The notes under the pieces are model-generated. The model saw nothing but the letters and a program-made list of their open reading frames with translations. It was not told the DNA's origin and searched no databases. From PALSA-1196 sp036833805 (GTDB taxonomy: Bacteria > Pseudomonadota > Gammaproteobacteria > Steroidobacterales > Steroidobacteraceae), in the NCBI GenBank assembly GCA_036833805.1, contig DAITPA010000049.1, positions 1-13,964 on the forward strand: a stretch of DNA of 13,964 nt. Direction: 5' to 3'. Made by a program: the position numbers and the translations under genes. This document shows, in pieces, positions 7,111-13,887 of this stretch (its first letter is position 1; every line of letters begins with the position of its first letter).

Positions 7111-8790
7111 ATGAATCGGCTCGAGATCAGTGTCATGGGCATTCTTGCGGCCGTCGCCGTCATGGCGATGGCAGGCTGCTCGGCGGCGCGCACGACGCCG
7201 TCAGCGGATGAGCACCCAAAAGACCCGAGCACGCTCACGCTCTTCGCGGAACTCGCGCTCGAGCGCGGTGATTGTAGGCTTGCCGCGGAGGATTATGCGG
7301 CGGCAGCGCAGCATAGCGGCGTGCCTATTGCGAAGCGCGCAAGCGAAGTTGGCCTTGCTTGCGAGAATCTGCCGGCCGCTTGGCAGTCGGTGCAGCGCTG
7401 GCGGGCGCTCGCGCCAGCGGATCCGGACGCGGCGACCACGTGCGCCGCCATTGCCCTCAAGCTCTATAAGATTCCGGCAGCGCGCGCCGCTGTTGCGACC
7501 GCGATAGCGGCGGCCGGCGCGAACGCCGATGCCCGCATCGCTGAGCTCACGTCCGCCCTGCTCGAAGAGGCGGAGGCGCCGGCGCTGCTCGCGGTCATGA
7601 GTACAGCGGTCGGGCCGAAGCCATCCCCTGAGACCCTCACTGTCCTCGCGGCCCTTTCGCTTGACGCCTATGATAGCGAGAAAGCGGCGCGTTATGCCCG
7701 CCAGGCTCTCGAGCGCAATCCCGACCTCAATGCCGCGAAGCGGGTTCTCGCACGCGTCTACGTCATGCAGGCTGACGCTCCACAGGCCATCGCCGCAGCA
7801 CGTGAGGTGATGGCGGGCGACCCGAAAACCAGCCCCTTCGAGCTTGCGGAGATTCTCGCGGCGCTCGGCCGTCGAGAAGAAGCGCGCCAGGAGCTTGAGC
7901 GGCTGCGGACGGTCAGCAGCACGGCGACCGAAGTTGACCAGCGCCTGGCGATACTGGCCTTCGAAGAGGGTGACCTTGTCGAGGCGCAGCGTCGCTTCAC
8001 GGATCTTGCGGCGCGCGGCGAAGTTGGCGAAGGCGTGATCTTGTATCTCGCTGACATCGCCTCGCGCGACGGCGATCCGGCGGCGGCGCTTGCGGGGTAC
8101 CGGCAGCTCGAGAATTCCTCGCTCGGGCTCACAGCGCGTACGCACGCGGCGGCCCTCCTCATCGCGAACGACCGCAGCGCGGCGTTTACGCTCCTCGATG
8201 ACTACGCGGTCGCGCATCCGGAGCAGAGCTTTGAGCTCACGATCACGAAGGCCCACCTACTCGCCGAGCACGACGAAAGCGATGCCGCGGTCGGGTTGAT
8301 CGAAGCGGCGCTCGAACGGCATCCGCGACATCCGACGCTTGAGTACGAACTGTCGATTCTTTTCGAGCGCGCTGGCAACGTACATGACTCGATCGCAACA
8401 CTCGAGCGCATGATCGCCGAGCGGCCGGAGGATTCAAATCTCTTGAACGCGCTCGGCTACACGCTTACGGATCATGAACTTGAGCTGCCACGCGCGGAGC
8501 GCCTCATTCGGCGCGCTCTGGTGGTCACGCCGGACAATCCCGCGGTGCTCGATAGCTTGGGCTGGGTGCGCTTCAAACGCGGCGATCTGCGCGCTGCGGC
8601 GCCCATACTTGAGCACGCCTACGATGTCGGCCAGGACGCGGACATTGCCGCGCACTTGGGTGAAGTACTGTGGAAGAGCGGCGATGAGGCCCGCGCGCGC
8701 AAAGTCTGGGCCGCGGCGCTCGCGCGCAACCCGGCAGCGGCGCTTCTCAAGAGCACATTGACGCGACTGTTGCCGGCGGCGTCATCGTAA
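7111..8790 (+). CDS. TPR-repeat lipoprotein upstream of lolB
   Basis: 559 residues from ATG 7111, chosen because it gives a compact lipoprotein signal: MNRLEISV, a hydrophobic run, and the lipobox MAGC with C23. ATG 7030 would add a non-hydrophobic leader reaching into prfA. ATG 7135 is another possibility. The residue after the Cys is Ser, not Asp, which fits outer-membrane sorting. The mature protein is almost entirely alpha-helical tetratricopeptide-like repeats, degenerate in the first half and clearest from about residue 365 to 540, for example SNLLNALGYTLTD, NPAVLDSLGWVRFKRGDLRA and AHLGEVLWKSGDEARARKVW. The position matches the TPR gene upstream of lolB in Pseudomonas (PA4667 type). 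TPR proteins scaffold other proteins; the partner is unknown. The stop shares one base with the lolB start. Confidence 0.88.
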   Translation: MNRLEISVMGILAAVAVMAMAGCSAARTTPSADEHPKDPSTLTLFAELALERGDCRLAAEDYAAAAQHSGVPIAKRASEVGLACENLPAAWQSVQRWRALAPADPDAATTCAAIALKLYKIPAARAAVATAIAAAGANADARIAELTSALLEEAEAPALLAVMSTAVGPKPSPETLTVLAALSLDAYDSEKAARYARQALERNPDLNAAKRVLARVYVMQADAPQAIAAAREVMAGDPKTSPFELAEILAALGRREEARQELERLRTVSSTATEVDQRLAILAFEEGDLVEAQRRFTDLAARGEVGEGVILYLADIASRDGDPAAALAGYRQLENSSLGLTARTHAAALLIANDRSAAFTLLDDYAVAHPEQSFELTITKAHLLAEHDESDAAVGLIEAALERHPRHPTLEYELSILFERAGNVHDSIATLERMIAERPEDSNLLNALGYTLTDHELELPRAERLIRRALVVTPDNPAVLDSLGWVRFKRGDLRAAAPILEHAYDVGQDADIAAHLGEVLWKSGDEARARKVWAAALARNPAAALLKSTLTRLLPAASS

Positions 8791-9377
8791 TGCGCCGCGC
8801 AGCATCCGCAACGCTCGTTCTGGCGCTCCTGATGACGGGCTGCAGAACTTTGCCAGGGCCCGCTGCCCCGAGCGCGTCCTGGGAAGTGCGGCGCGCAGCG
8901 CTGCAAGCGCGTGACCATTTCCAGATCAAGGGGCGGATTGCGATCGTCGCCGGCGAGGACGGCGTTACTGCGAGCATCCGCTGGGTGCAAAACGGCAAGC
9001 AGTCGGAAGTTGCGCTCGACGGGCCGCTCGGCGTCGGCGGCGTGCGCGTGACGACTGATGGGACGACTTTCAGTGTCGTGAACTCGCGCGGCGAGCGGCT
9101 CGACAGCGAGGCTGCGCGTGCGGAGCTGAAGTCTCGGCTTGGCTTTGATGCGCCGCTTGCGAGCCTGCGTTTTTGGATCTTGGGTGTTCCCGACCCATCC
9201 GGTCTCGCGGACGAAGTTGTCGATGTTGGGCAGCGCCTCACAGGACTGCAGCAGAACGGCTGGCAGATCGATTACGCCGATTACGTCGTAATGAAGGGCG
9301 AATGGCTGCCCGGTCGGATGACGCTACGCTCCGCTGCCGTTCGGGTGCGTCTCATTGTTGATCATTGGGACTCGTGA
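8790..9377 (+). CDS. lolB: Outer-membrane lipoprotein receptor LolB
   Basis: 195 residues. LolB is itself an outer-membrane lipoprotein; it takes lipoproteins from the periplasmic carrier LolA and inserts them into the outer membrane. The signal peptide MRRAASATLVLALLMTGC ends in a lipobox with C18, followed by Arg, consistent with outer-membrane targeting. Family features include the start of the beta-barrel-like fold at FQIKGRIAIVAGEDGVTASIRW, an LGVGGVRVTTDG strand, a WILGVPDP segment, GWQIDYADYV and the C-terminal VRVRLIVDHW. Length is close to the roughly 207 of E. coli LolB. ATG 8790 overlaps the TPR stop by one base (TAATG), and the stop overlaps the ispE GTG, giving a tightly coupled trio. 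Position next to ispE and prs supports the call. Confidence 0.95.
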   Translation: MRRAASATLVLALLMTGCRTLPGPAAPSASWEVRRAALQARDHFQIKGRIAIVAGEDGVTASIRWVQNGKQSEVALDGPLGVGGVRVTTDGTTFSVVNSRGERLDSEAARAELKSRLGFDAPLASLRFWILGVPDPSGLADEVVDVGQRLTGLQQNGWQIDYADYVVMKGEWLPGRMTLRSAAVRVRLIVDHWDS

Positions 9378-10261
9378 GCGCCCCGGTATCGTTCCCTGAT
9401 CTCGCGGCGGTCGAGACCTTCTGGCCCGCGCCCGCTAAGCTCAATCTCTTCCTGCACGTGACCGGCCGCCGGCCGGACGGCTACCACGACCTGCAAACGC
9501 TTTTTCAGCTTATCGACCTTAACGACATTATCGGTGTGAACGTGCGTGCCGACGGGCGGATCGAGCGCCTCGGAGGGTCGCCTGAGGTGGCACCGGAATC
9601 TGATCTCACCGTGCGGGCCGCCCGCGCACTTAAGCTTGCGACCGGGACCTGTCTTGGCGCATCGCTCTCGGTCGTCAAGCACATTCCGATGGGTGGCGGG
9701 CTGGGCGGCGGCAGTTCGGACGCCGCGACCACGCTGTTAGTGTTAAATAAGCTCTGGGGCTCTGAGCTTACGTTGCCGGAGCTCACCGATATCGGCGCGC
9801 GATTGGGCGCGGATGTGCCGGTTTTCCTTCACGGTTCATCGGCTTGGGCGGAAGGGCGGGGCGATCGGCTGACGCCTGTGGAGCTGCCACCGAGGTGGTA
9901 TGTCGTCATCCGTCCGGGCGTCTCGGTCGGAACGGCCGAGGTATTCCAGGCCCCTGAATTGACACGAAATTCCCAGCTCATCACAATACGCGGCTTTTTG
10001 GAATCGGGCGGCCACAACGATTGCGAGCCGGTGGTGCGCGCGCGCTATCCGCAGATTCGCGAGGCGCTTGAGTGGCTCGCGCAATCGGCGCGGGCGCGCC
10101 TCACGGGAACCGGATCTTGCATCTTTGCCGCGTTCACGAGCGAGGCGGACGCTCGGGATGTTGCGGCTCGCGTGCCGGATCGCTGGACGGGATTCGTTGC
10201 GCGGGGGTTGAATAGCTCCCCCGTGCATGAGCGGCTTTGCTGGGGTGTCGCCAAGTGGTAA
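9374..10261 (+). CDS. ispE: 4-diphosphocytidyl-2-C-methyl-D-erythritol kinase
   Basis: 295 residues from GTG 9374, which overlaps the lolB stop as GTGA; a TTG at 9365 is possible but less likely. IspE phosphorylates CDP-methylerythritol with ATP in the MEP isoprenoid pathway. The substrate lysine is in PAPAKLNLFLHV (K22), the GHMP ATP loop is PMGGGLGGGSSDAAT (105-119), the catalytic Asp is in GADVPVF (D147), and LTGTGSCIFAAF forms the third GHMP motif. Family proteins usually end near the conserved SPLH stretch, here SSPVHERL. This protein runs on for CWGVAKW because the frame enters tRNA-Gln: codons 290-295 and the TAA stop are the first 21 bases of the tRNA. E. coli IspE is 283 residues, so the tail is likely dispensable. 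Confidence 0.96.
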   Translation: MSAPVSFPDLAAVETFWPAPAKLNLFLHVTGRRPDGYHDLQTLFQLIDLNDIIGVNVRADGRIERLGGSPEVAPESDLTVRAARALKLATGTCLGASLSVVKHIPMGGGLGGGSSDAATTLLVLNKLWGSELTLPELTDIGARLGADVPVFLHGSSAWAEGRGDRLTPVELPPRWYVVIRPGVSVGTAEVFQAPELTRNSQLITIRGFLESGGHNDCEPVVRARYPQIREALEWLAQSARARLTGTGSCIFAAFTSEADARDVAARVPDRWTGFVARGLNSSPVHERLCWGVAKW

Positions 10262-10315
10262 GGCAGCGGGTTTTGATCCCGCCATACGGAGGTTCGAATC
10301 CTTCCACCCCAGCCA
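10241..10315 (+). tRNA. tRNA-Gln (anticodon UUG)
   Basis: 75 bases including encoded CCA. The acceptor stem TGGGGTG (10241-10247) pairs with CACCCCA (10305-10311), followed by discriminator G and CCA. The anticodon loop TTTTGAT (10271-10277) is flanked by the GCGGG/CCCGC stem and gives anticodon TTG (10273-10275). The T loop GTTCGAATC is canonical. The acceptor sequence and G73 match bacterial tRNA-Gln. It sits between ispE and prs, as in Pseudomonas, and its first 21 bases are also the end of the ispE coding sequence. No separate promoter is evident, so it is probably cut out of the ispE-prs transcript. Confidence 0.97.
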
Positions 10316-10342
10316 TTTGGACAAGGGCGCGTACGCGCCGGC

Positions 10343-10346
10343 GGAG
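10343..10346 (+). promoter_or_regulatory. Ribosome binding site for prs with GTG start
   Basis: GGAG at 10343-10346 is 10 bases before the GTG at 10357, a slightly long but acceptable spacing. There is no ATG in frame nearby. The protein start MTTSDTLAIFAGNANP aligns with Prs N-termini, which supports GTG as the start. Confidence 0.55.
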
Positions 10347-10356
10347 CAATTAGGCA

Positions 10357-11313
10357 GTGACTACGAGCGACACACTCGCGATCTTTGCGGGCAACGCCAA
10401 CCCAGCTTTGGCGCACGACATCGCTCGTTACTTGACGACGCCGTTGGGCCGCGCCTATGTGGGTCGTTTCAGTGACGGTGAGGTCAATATCGAGCTCATG
10501 GAGAATGTGCGCGAGCGCGACGTCTTCATTGTGCAGCCGACCTGCCCGCCGGCCAATGACAGTCTGATGGAGCTGCTGGTGATGGTGGACGCCTGCAGAC
10601 GGGCTTCCGCCGCGCGCATCACCGCGGTGGTCCCGTATTTTGGCTACGGACGCCAGGATCGCCGGCCGCGCGCGACGCGTTCGGCCATCACCGCGAAGCT
10701 CGTTGCGAACATGATATCGAGCGCCGGAGTCAACCGCCTGCTGACCGTTGATCTGCATGCGGATCAGATTCAGGGGTTCTTCGATATCCCGGTGGACAAC
10801 GTTTACGCATCCCCGGTGCTGTTGGGAGATGCGTGGAAGCAGGGCTACAGGAATGTTGTCATCGTGTCCCCGGACGTGGGCGGTGTGGTGCGCGCGCGCG
10901 CCTTCGCCAAGCGCCTCGATGATGCGGAGCTTGCCATCATCGACAAGCGCCGTACGCGGCCCAATGAGTCGAAGGTCATGAACATCATCGGCGAGGTGAC
11001 CGGCAAGACCTGCGTATTGGTCGATGACATGGTGGATACTGCCGGCACGCTGTGCCGCGCGGCCCAGGCATTGAAGGATGAGGGCGCAACCAAGGTCATC
11101 GCCTATATCACCCACCCGATCCTCTCGGGCGAGGCTGTTTCGCGGATCACCGAATCGGCCCTCGATGAGCTGGTGGTCACCGACACGATTCCGCTGGCGG
11201 AGGCTGCCAAGCGCTGCGGCCGCATCCGTCAACTTTCGGTCGCGGCGCTGCTCGCCGAAACCATACGGCGCATCCGTGATGAGGAATCGGTGAGTTCGCT
11301 GTACGTGGATTGA
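10357..11313 (+). CDS. prs: Ribose-phosphate pyrophosphokinase
   Basis: 318 residues from GTG 10357, close to the 315 of E. coli Prs. It transfers the pyrophosphate of ATP to ribose 5-phosphate, making PRPP for purine, pyrimidine, histidine, tryptophan and NAD synthesis. Conserved segments in order: LAIFAGNANP (start), GRFSDGEVNIELMENVR, the catalytic flexible loop VVPYFGYGRQDRRPR (91-105), the metal/ATP site VDLHADQIQGFF (131-142), SPDVGGVVRARAFAKRL, and the PRPP-binding loop VDDMVDTAGT (222-231). The C-terminus AETIRRIRDEESVS is typical. The gene lies 41 bases after tRNA-Gln and is probably on the same transcript; RNase P and 3' tRNA trimming would leave prs mRNA with a leader of about 40 bases. 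Confidence 0.97.
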   Translation: MTTSDTLAIFAGNANPALAHDIARYLTTPLGRAYVGRFSDGEVNIELMENVRERDVFIVQPTCPPANDSLMELLVMVDACRRASAARITAVVPYFGYGRQDRRPRATRSAITAKLVANMISSAGVNRLLTVDLHADQIQGFFDIPVDNVYASPVLLGDAWKQGYRNVVIVSPDVGGVVRARAFAKRLDDAELAIIDKRRTRPNESKVMNIIGEVTGKTCVLVDDMVDTAGTLCRAAQALKDEGATKVIAYITHPILSGEAVSRITESALDELVVTDTIPLAEAAKRCGRIRQLSVAALLAETIRRIRDEESVSSLYVD

Positions 11314-11369
11314 TTTTAAGGTGGCGTTGCCTTGGTCGCGTGGCGGCGCCGTGTTTGTAACTGTTCGTT

Positions 11370-11373
11370 GGAG
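11370..11373 (+). promoter_or_regulatory. Ribosome binding site fixing the rplY start
   Basis: GGAG at 11370-11373 lies 6 bases before ATG 11380, an ideal spacing. It fixes the start at MRVSFTF rather than the GTG or TTG codons further upstream in the same frame. Confidence 0.75.
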
Positions 11374-11379
11374 AAAATC

Positions 11380-12120
11380 ATGCGTGTTTCATTCACTTTC
11401 GGCGCGGACCGCCGTGAGATGCAAGGCAAAGGTGCGAGCCGCCGCTTGCGTCACTCGGGTAAAGTTCCGGCCATTCTGTACGGCGGTTCATTGGGGCCGC
11501 AGGCGCTCGTGCTTGATCAACAGAATCTGTTGACCATGATCGGCAGCGAGAAATTCTATTCTTCGATCGTACGCGTCAACGTCGATGGCAAGCCCCAGGA
11601 AGCCATCATCAAGGACGTGCAGATGCACCCCGCGCGCCATTCGGTCGTACACGTGGATCTGCAGCGCGTGGTCGAGAACGAGGCGATTCGTTTGCACCTG
11701 CCGATTCATTTCAAGGGCGAGGCCGCGGCTCCCGGCGTCAAGTCGCAGGGCGGTCTGGTGTCGCACATGCGCTCCGACGTCGAGGTGACTTGCCTGCCGA
11801 AGGATCTGCCAGAGTTTCTGGAAATTGATCTTTCCGGCATGAACTTGAACGAGACGCTGTTCCTCTCCGACATTCCTCTGCCCGAGGGCGTCCTCATACC
11901 TGAGCTCGGACATGGAAGAAACGCGCCCGTAGTCTCCATCCACAGCCCGCGCGCTGCAGAGCCTGAGCCCGTTGCCGTCGAAGCAGTCGCTGTGGCTGCC
12001 GTTCCCGCCGAAGGCGCGCCCGCGGCTGTTGCCGGTGCGGCACCACCCGCTGCCGCCGAAGGCAAGAAGGACGAGAAGAAGGACGCGGCTCCCGCCAAGA
12101 AGGAGGGCGGCAAGAAATAG
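11380..12120 (+). CDS. rplY: 50S ribosomal protein L25, CTC/TL5 type
   Basis: 246 residues from ATG 11380. L25 binds 5S rRNA in the central protuberance of the large subunit. Residues 1-96 are the L25 domain: GADRREMQGKGASRRLRHSG, then KVPAILYGG, and QMHPARHSVVHVDLQRV at its end. Residues 97-190 are the second beta domain of CTC/TL5-type proteins (LHLPIHFKGEAAAPGVKSQGG, DLPEFLEIDLSGM). Residues 191-246 are a low-complexity tail, first rich in Ala, Pro, Val and Glu, then Lys-rich, ending in KKEGGKK. The minimal E. coli protein has only 94 residues. The tail is probably disordered and may touch rRNA through its lysines (inference). It lies between prs and pth, the usual gammaproteobacterial place. 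Confidence 0.95.
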   Translation: MRVSFTFGADRREMQGKGASRRLRHSGKVPAILYGGSLGPQALVLDQQNLLTMIGSEKFYSSIVRVNVDGKPQEAIIKDVQMHPARHSVVHVDLQRVVENEAIRLHLPIHFKGEAAAPGVKSQGGLVSHMRSDVEVTCLPKDLPEFLEIDLSGMNLNETLFLSDIPLPEGVLIPELGHGRNAPVVSIHSPRAAEPEPVAVEAVAVAAVPAEGAPAAVAGAAPPAAAEGKKDEKKDAAPAKKEGGKK

Positions 12121-12135
12121 TGCGGAAGCTCTGCC

Positions 12136-12726
12136 ATGCCGGGCCTGTCGCTCAAGCTCATTGTTGGCCTCGGCAATCCCGGCGAGGAGTACGCGCGCAC
12201 GCGCCACAACGCAGGCTTCGGGTTTGTCGAGGAGCTGGCGCGCCGCCACGGCGGCGCGTTTCGCCTTGAGACGCGCCATCATGGAGAGCTTGCACGGATC
12301 AAGCTTGGCGCTGCCGATCTGTGGCTTCTGAAGCCCATGAGTTTCATGAACAACAGCGGCAGCGCGGTGCAGAGCGTCGCCGCTTTCTACAAAGCGGCGG
12401 CGTCCGAGGTGCTCGTCGCCTATGACGATCTTGATCTGCCACCCGGGGTTGCGCGCTTGCGGGAAGGTGGCGGCGCCGGCGGCCATAACGGCATGCGCGA
12501 TGTGATTGCGCAGCTGGGTCAGGATTTCTGGCGTCTGCGCTTGGGCATCGGACATCCGGGCAATCGCGACAAAGTCTTGGACTATGTGTTGAGCCGCCCG
12601 TCAACCGAGGATGACATTTTGATTCGTCAGAGCATCGCAGAAGCAGCCGACATCATGCCGCTCCTTCTTGGAGAGGGCACACAACAGGCGATGCATCGTT
12701 TGCACACGAACCGCGAGCCCATCTGA
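12136..12726 (+). CDS. pth: Peptidyl-tRNA hydrolase
   Basis: 196 residues, matching the 194 of E. coli Pth. It cleaves the ester bond of peptidyl-tRNAs that drop off ribosomes, releasing tRNA for reuse. The start at ATG 12136 has GGAAG at 12124-12128, 7 bases upstream. Active-site features: VGLGNPG with N14, TRHNAGF with catalytic H24, PMSFMNNSG with N72, YDDLDLPPG with D97 and GGAGGHNG with H117/N118. It follows rplY by 15 bases and overlaps ychF by one base (TGATG), so the two are probably co-translated. Two perfect 9-base inverted repeats lie within the gene (12239-12258 and 12378-12399). Confidence 0.97.
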   Translation: MPGLSLKLIVGLGNPGEEYARTRHNAGFGFVEELARRHGGAFRLETRHHGELARIKLGAADLWLLKPMSFMNNSGSAVQSVAAFYKAAASEVLVAYDDLDLPPGVARLREGGGAGGHNGMRDVIAQLGQDFWRLRLGIGHPGNRDKVLDYVLSRPSTEDDILIRQSIAEAADIMPLLLGEGTQQAMHRLHTNREPI

Positions 12727-13817
12727 TGCCCATCAAATGTGGCATCGTCGGTTTGCCCAACGTCGGCAAGTCGACACTCTTCAATGCTCTGACGCGCGCG
12801 CAGATCGCAGCCGAGAATTATCCTTTCTGCACGATCGATCCGAACGTCGGCGTCGTACCGGTTCCCGATCCGCGGCTGTCCGCGCTTGCGGCCATTGCCA
12901 AGCCCGAGAAGATTCTTCCTACGACTGTTGAGTTCGTCGATATCGCAGGTCTCGTCGCCGGCGCATCGCAGGGCGAGGGTCTGGGCAATCAGTTTCTGTC
13001 GCATATCCGTGAAGTAGATGCGATCGCGCACGTGGTGCGCGCATTTGACTCAAGCGACATCATCCACGTCACCGGACGCATCGATCCGCTGTCGGATATC
13101 GATACGATCGACACCGAGCTGGGACTTGCTGATCTGGCGACCCTTGAGAAGGGCATCGACCGCGCCGCGAAGGCCGCAAGAAGCGGCGAGAAGGATGTGC
13201 TGCGGAAGAAGACCCTCTTTGATCGCGTCAAACAGGAGCTGAATTCAGGCCGTCCGGTCCGCGCAATGACGCTCGCGGAAGAGGAGCGTCGCGATCTGCG
13301 TGAGCTGCATTTACTGACGGCGAAGCCCGTCATGTATGTGGCAAACGTTTCTGAGAACGGCTTCAGCAACAATCCCTATCTCACCGCTATTGAAGAGCGC
13401 GCGCGCGCCGAAAGCACGGTTGCCGTGCCCGTCTGTGCGGCCATTGAAGCGGAGATCGCGCAGCTCGAGGAAGCTGACCGGACTGAGTTTCTGGTGGAGC
13501 TTGGGCTTGCCGAGCCGGGTCTTAATCGAGTGATTCGCGCCGCCTATAGCTTGCTCGGGCTACAGACTTATTTCACCGCGGGTCCCAAGGAGGTGCGCGC
13601 TTGGACCGTACGCGCGGGCGCCACCGCCCCACAGGCGGCCGGTGTCATCCATACGGATTTTGAACACGGCTTTATCCGCGCTGAGGTCATCGGCTTTGCG
13701 GATTACATTGCCGGCAAGGGCGAGGCGGGCGCCCGTGATGCCGGCAAACTGCGTCTGGAAGGCAAGGAATACGTCGTGCGCGAAGGCGATGTCATGCACT
13801 TCCGGTTCAACGTGTGA
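12726..13817 (+). CDS. ychF: Redox-regulated ATPase YchF (Obg family)
   Basis: 363 residues, equal to E. coli YchF. YchF is an Obg-family P-loop NTPase that prefers ATP over GTP, binds ribosomes and is linked to stress responses. G1 is GLPNVGKST (9-17) and G3 begins VDIAGL (71-76), followed by SQGEGLGNQFLSHIREVDAI. The G4 position reads NVSE (207-210) instead of NKxD, the change that explains ATP preference in this family. A coiled-coil insertion lies around 130-180. The C-terminal TGS domain runs from about 278 to the end, with LQTYFTAGPKEVRAW and GKEYVVREGDVMHFRFN. The ATG shares a base with the pth stop; the pth-ychF pair is a long-conserved unit. Confidence 0.97.
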   Translation: MPIKCGIVGLPNVGKSTLFNALTRAQIAAENYPFCTIDPNVGVVPVPDPRLSALAAIAKPEKILPTTVEFVDIAGLVAGASQGEGLGNQFLSHIREVDAIAHVVRAFDSSDIIHVTGRIDPLSDIDTIDTELGLADLATLEKGIDRAAKAARSGEKDVLRKKTLFDRVKQELNSGRPVRAMTLAEEERRDLRELHLLTAKPVMYVANVSENGFSNNPYLTAIEERARAESTVAVPVCAAIEAEIAQLEEADRTEFLVELGLAEPGLNRVIRAAYSLLGLQTYFTAGPKEVRAWTVRAGATAPQAAGVIHTDFEHGFIRAEVIGFADYIAGKGEAGARDAGKLRLEGKEYVVREGDVMHFRFNV

Positions 13818-13843
13818 TGGTCGGGATGTCTGTGTCGCTCTTC

Positions 13844-13873
13844 TTGACACCTTTAACGATGCGCCCGGACAAT
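13844..13873 (+). promoter_or_regulatory. Probable sigma-70 promoter of tRNA-Met
   Basis: A perfect -35 TTGACA at 13844-13849 is followed after 18 bases by GACAAT at 13868-13873 (5 of 6 matches to TATAAT except for the first and third bases being loosely conserved; strictly 4 of 6). The next bases, CCCGCCCCC, form a GC-rich discriminator typical of tRNA and rRNA promoters under ppGpp/DksA control. Transcription would start near 13880, leaving a very short leader before the tRNA at 13888. Confidence 0.65.
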
Positions 13874-13887
13874 CCCGCCCCCGCTGT

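Noticed and set aside
7201..8256. 351-codon open frame on the - strand opposite the TPR gene
   Set aside because: Arg-rich, motif-free, and antisense to a lipoprotein with clear TPR repeats.
9365..9373. TTG start for ispE three codons upstream
   Set aside because: The GTG at 9374 overlaps the lolB stop as GTGA, matching the other junctions of this operon.
10045..11232. 395-codon open frame on the - strand across the ispE end, tRNA-Gln and prs
   Set aside because: It is opposite well-recognised genes and even reads through a tRNA; composition is that of a shadow frame.
11314..11379. Promoter or terminator between prs and rplY
   Set aside because: TTGCCT and TTGGTC are present, but no acceptable -10 lies 16-18 bases downstream, and the GGCGCC-rich part makes no hairpin followed by T residues. 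The gap looks like a plain leader.
11488..12555. 355-codon open frame on the - strand opposite rplY and pth
   Set aside because: It spans the boundary of two conserved genes on the other strand and shows no family motif.
13818..13843. Terminator after ychF
   Set aside because: No stem followed by a T-run is present before the tRNA promoter.
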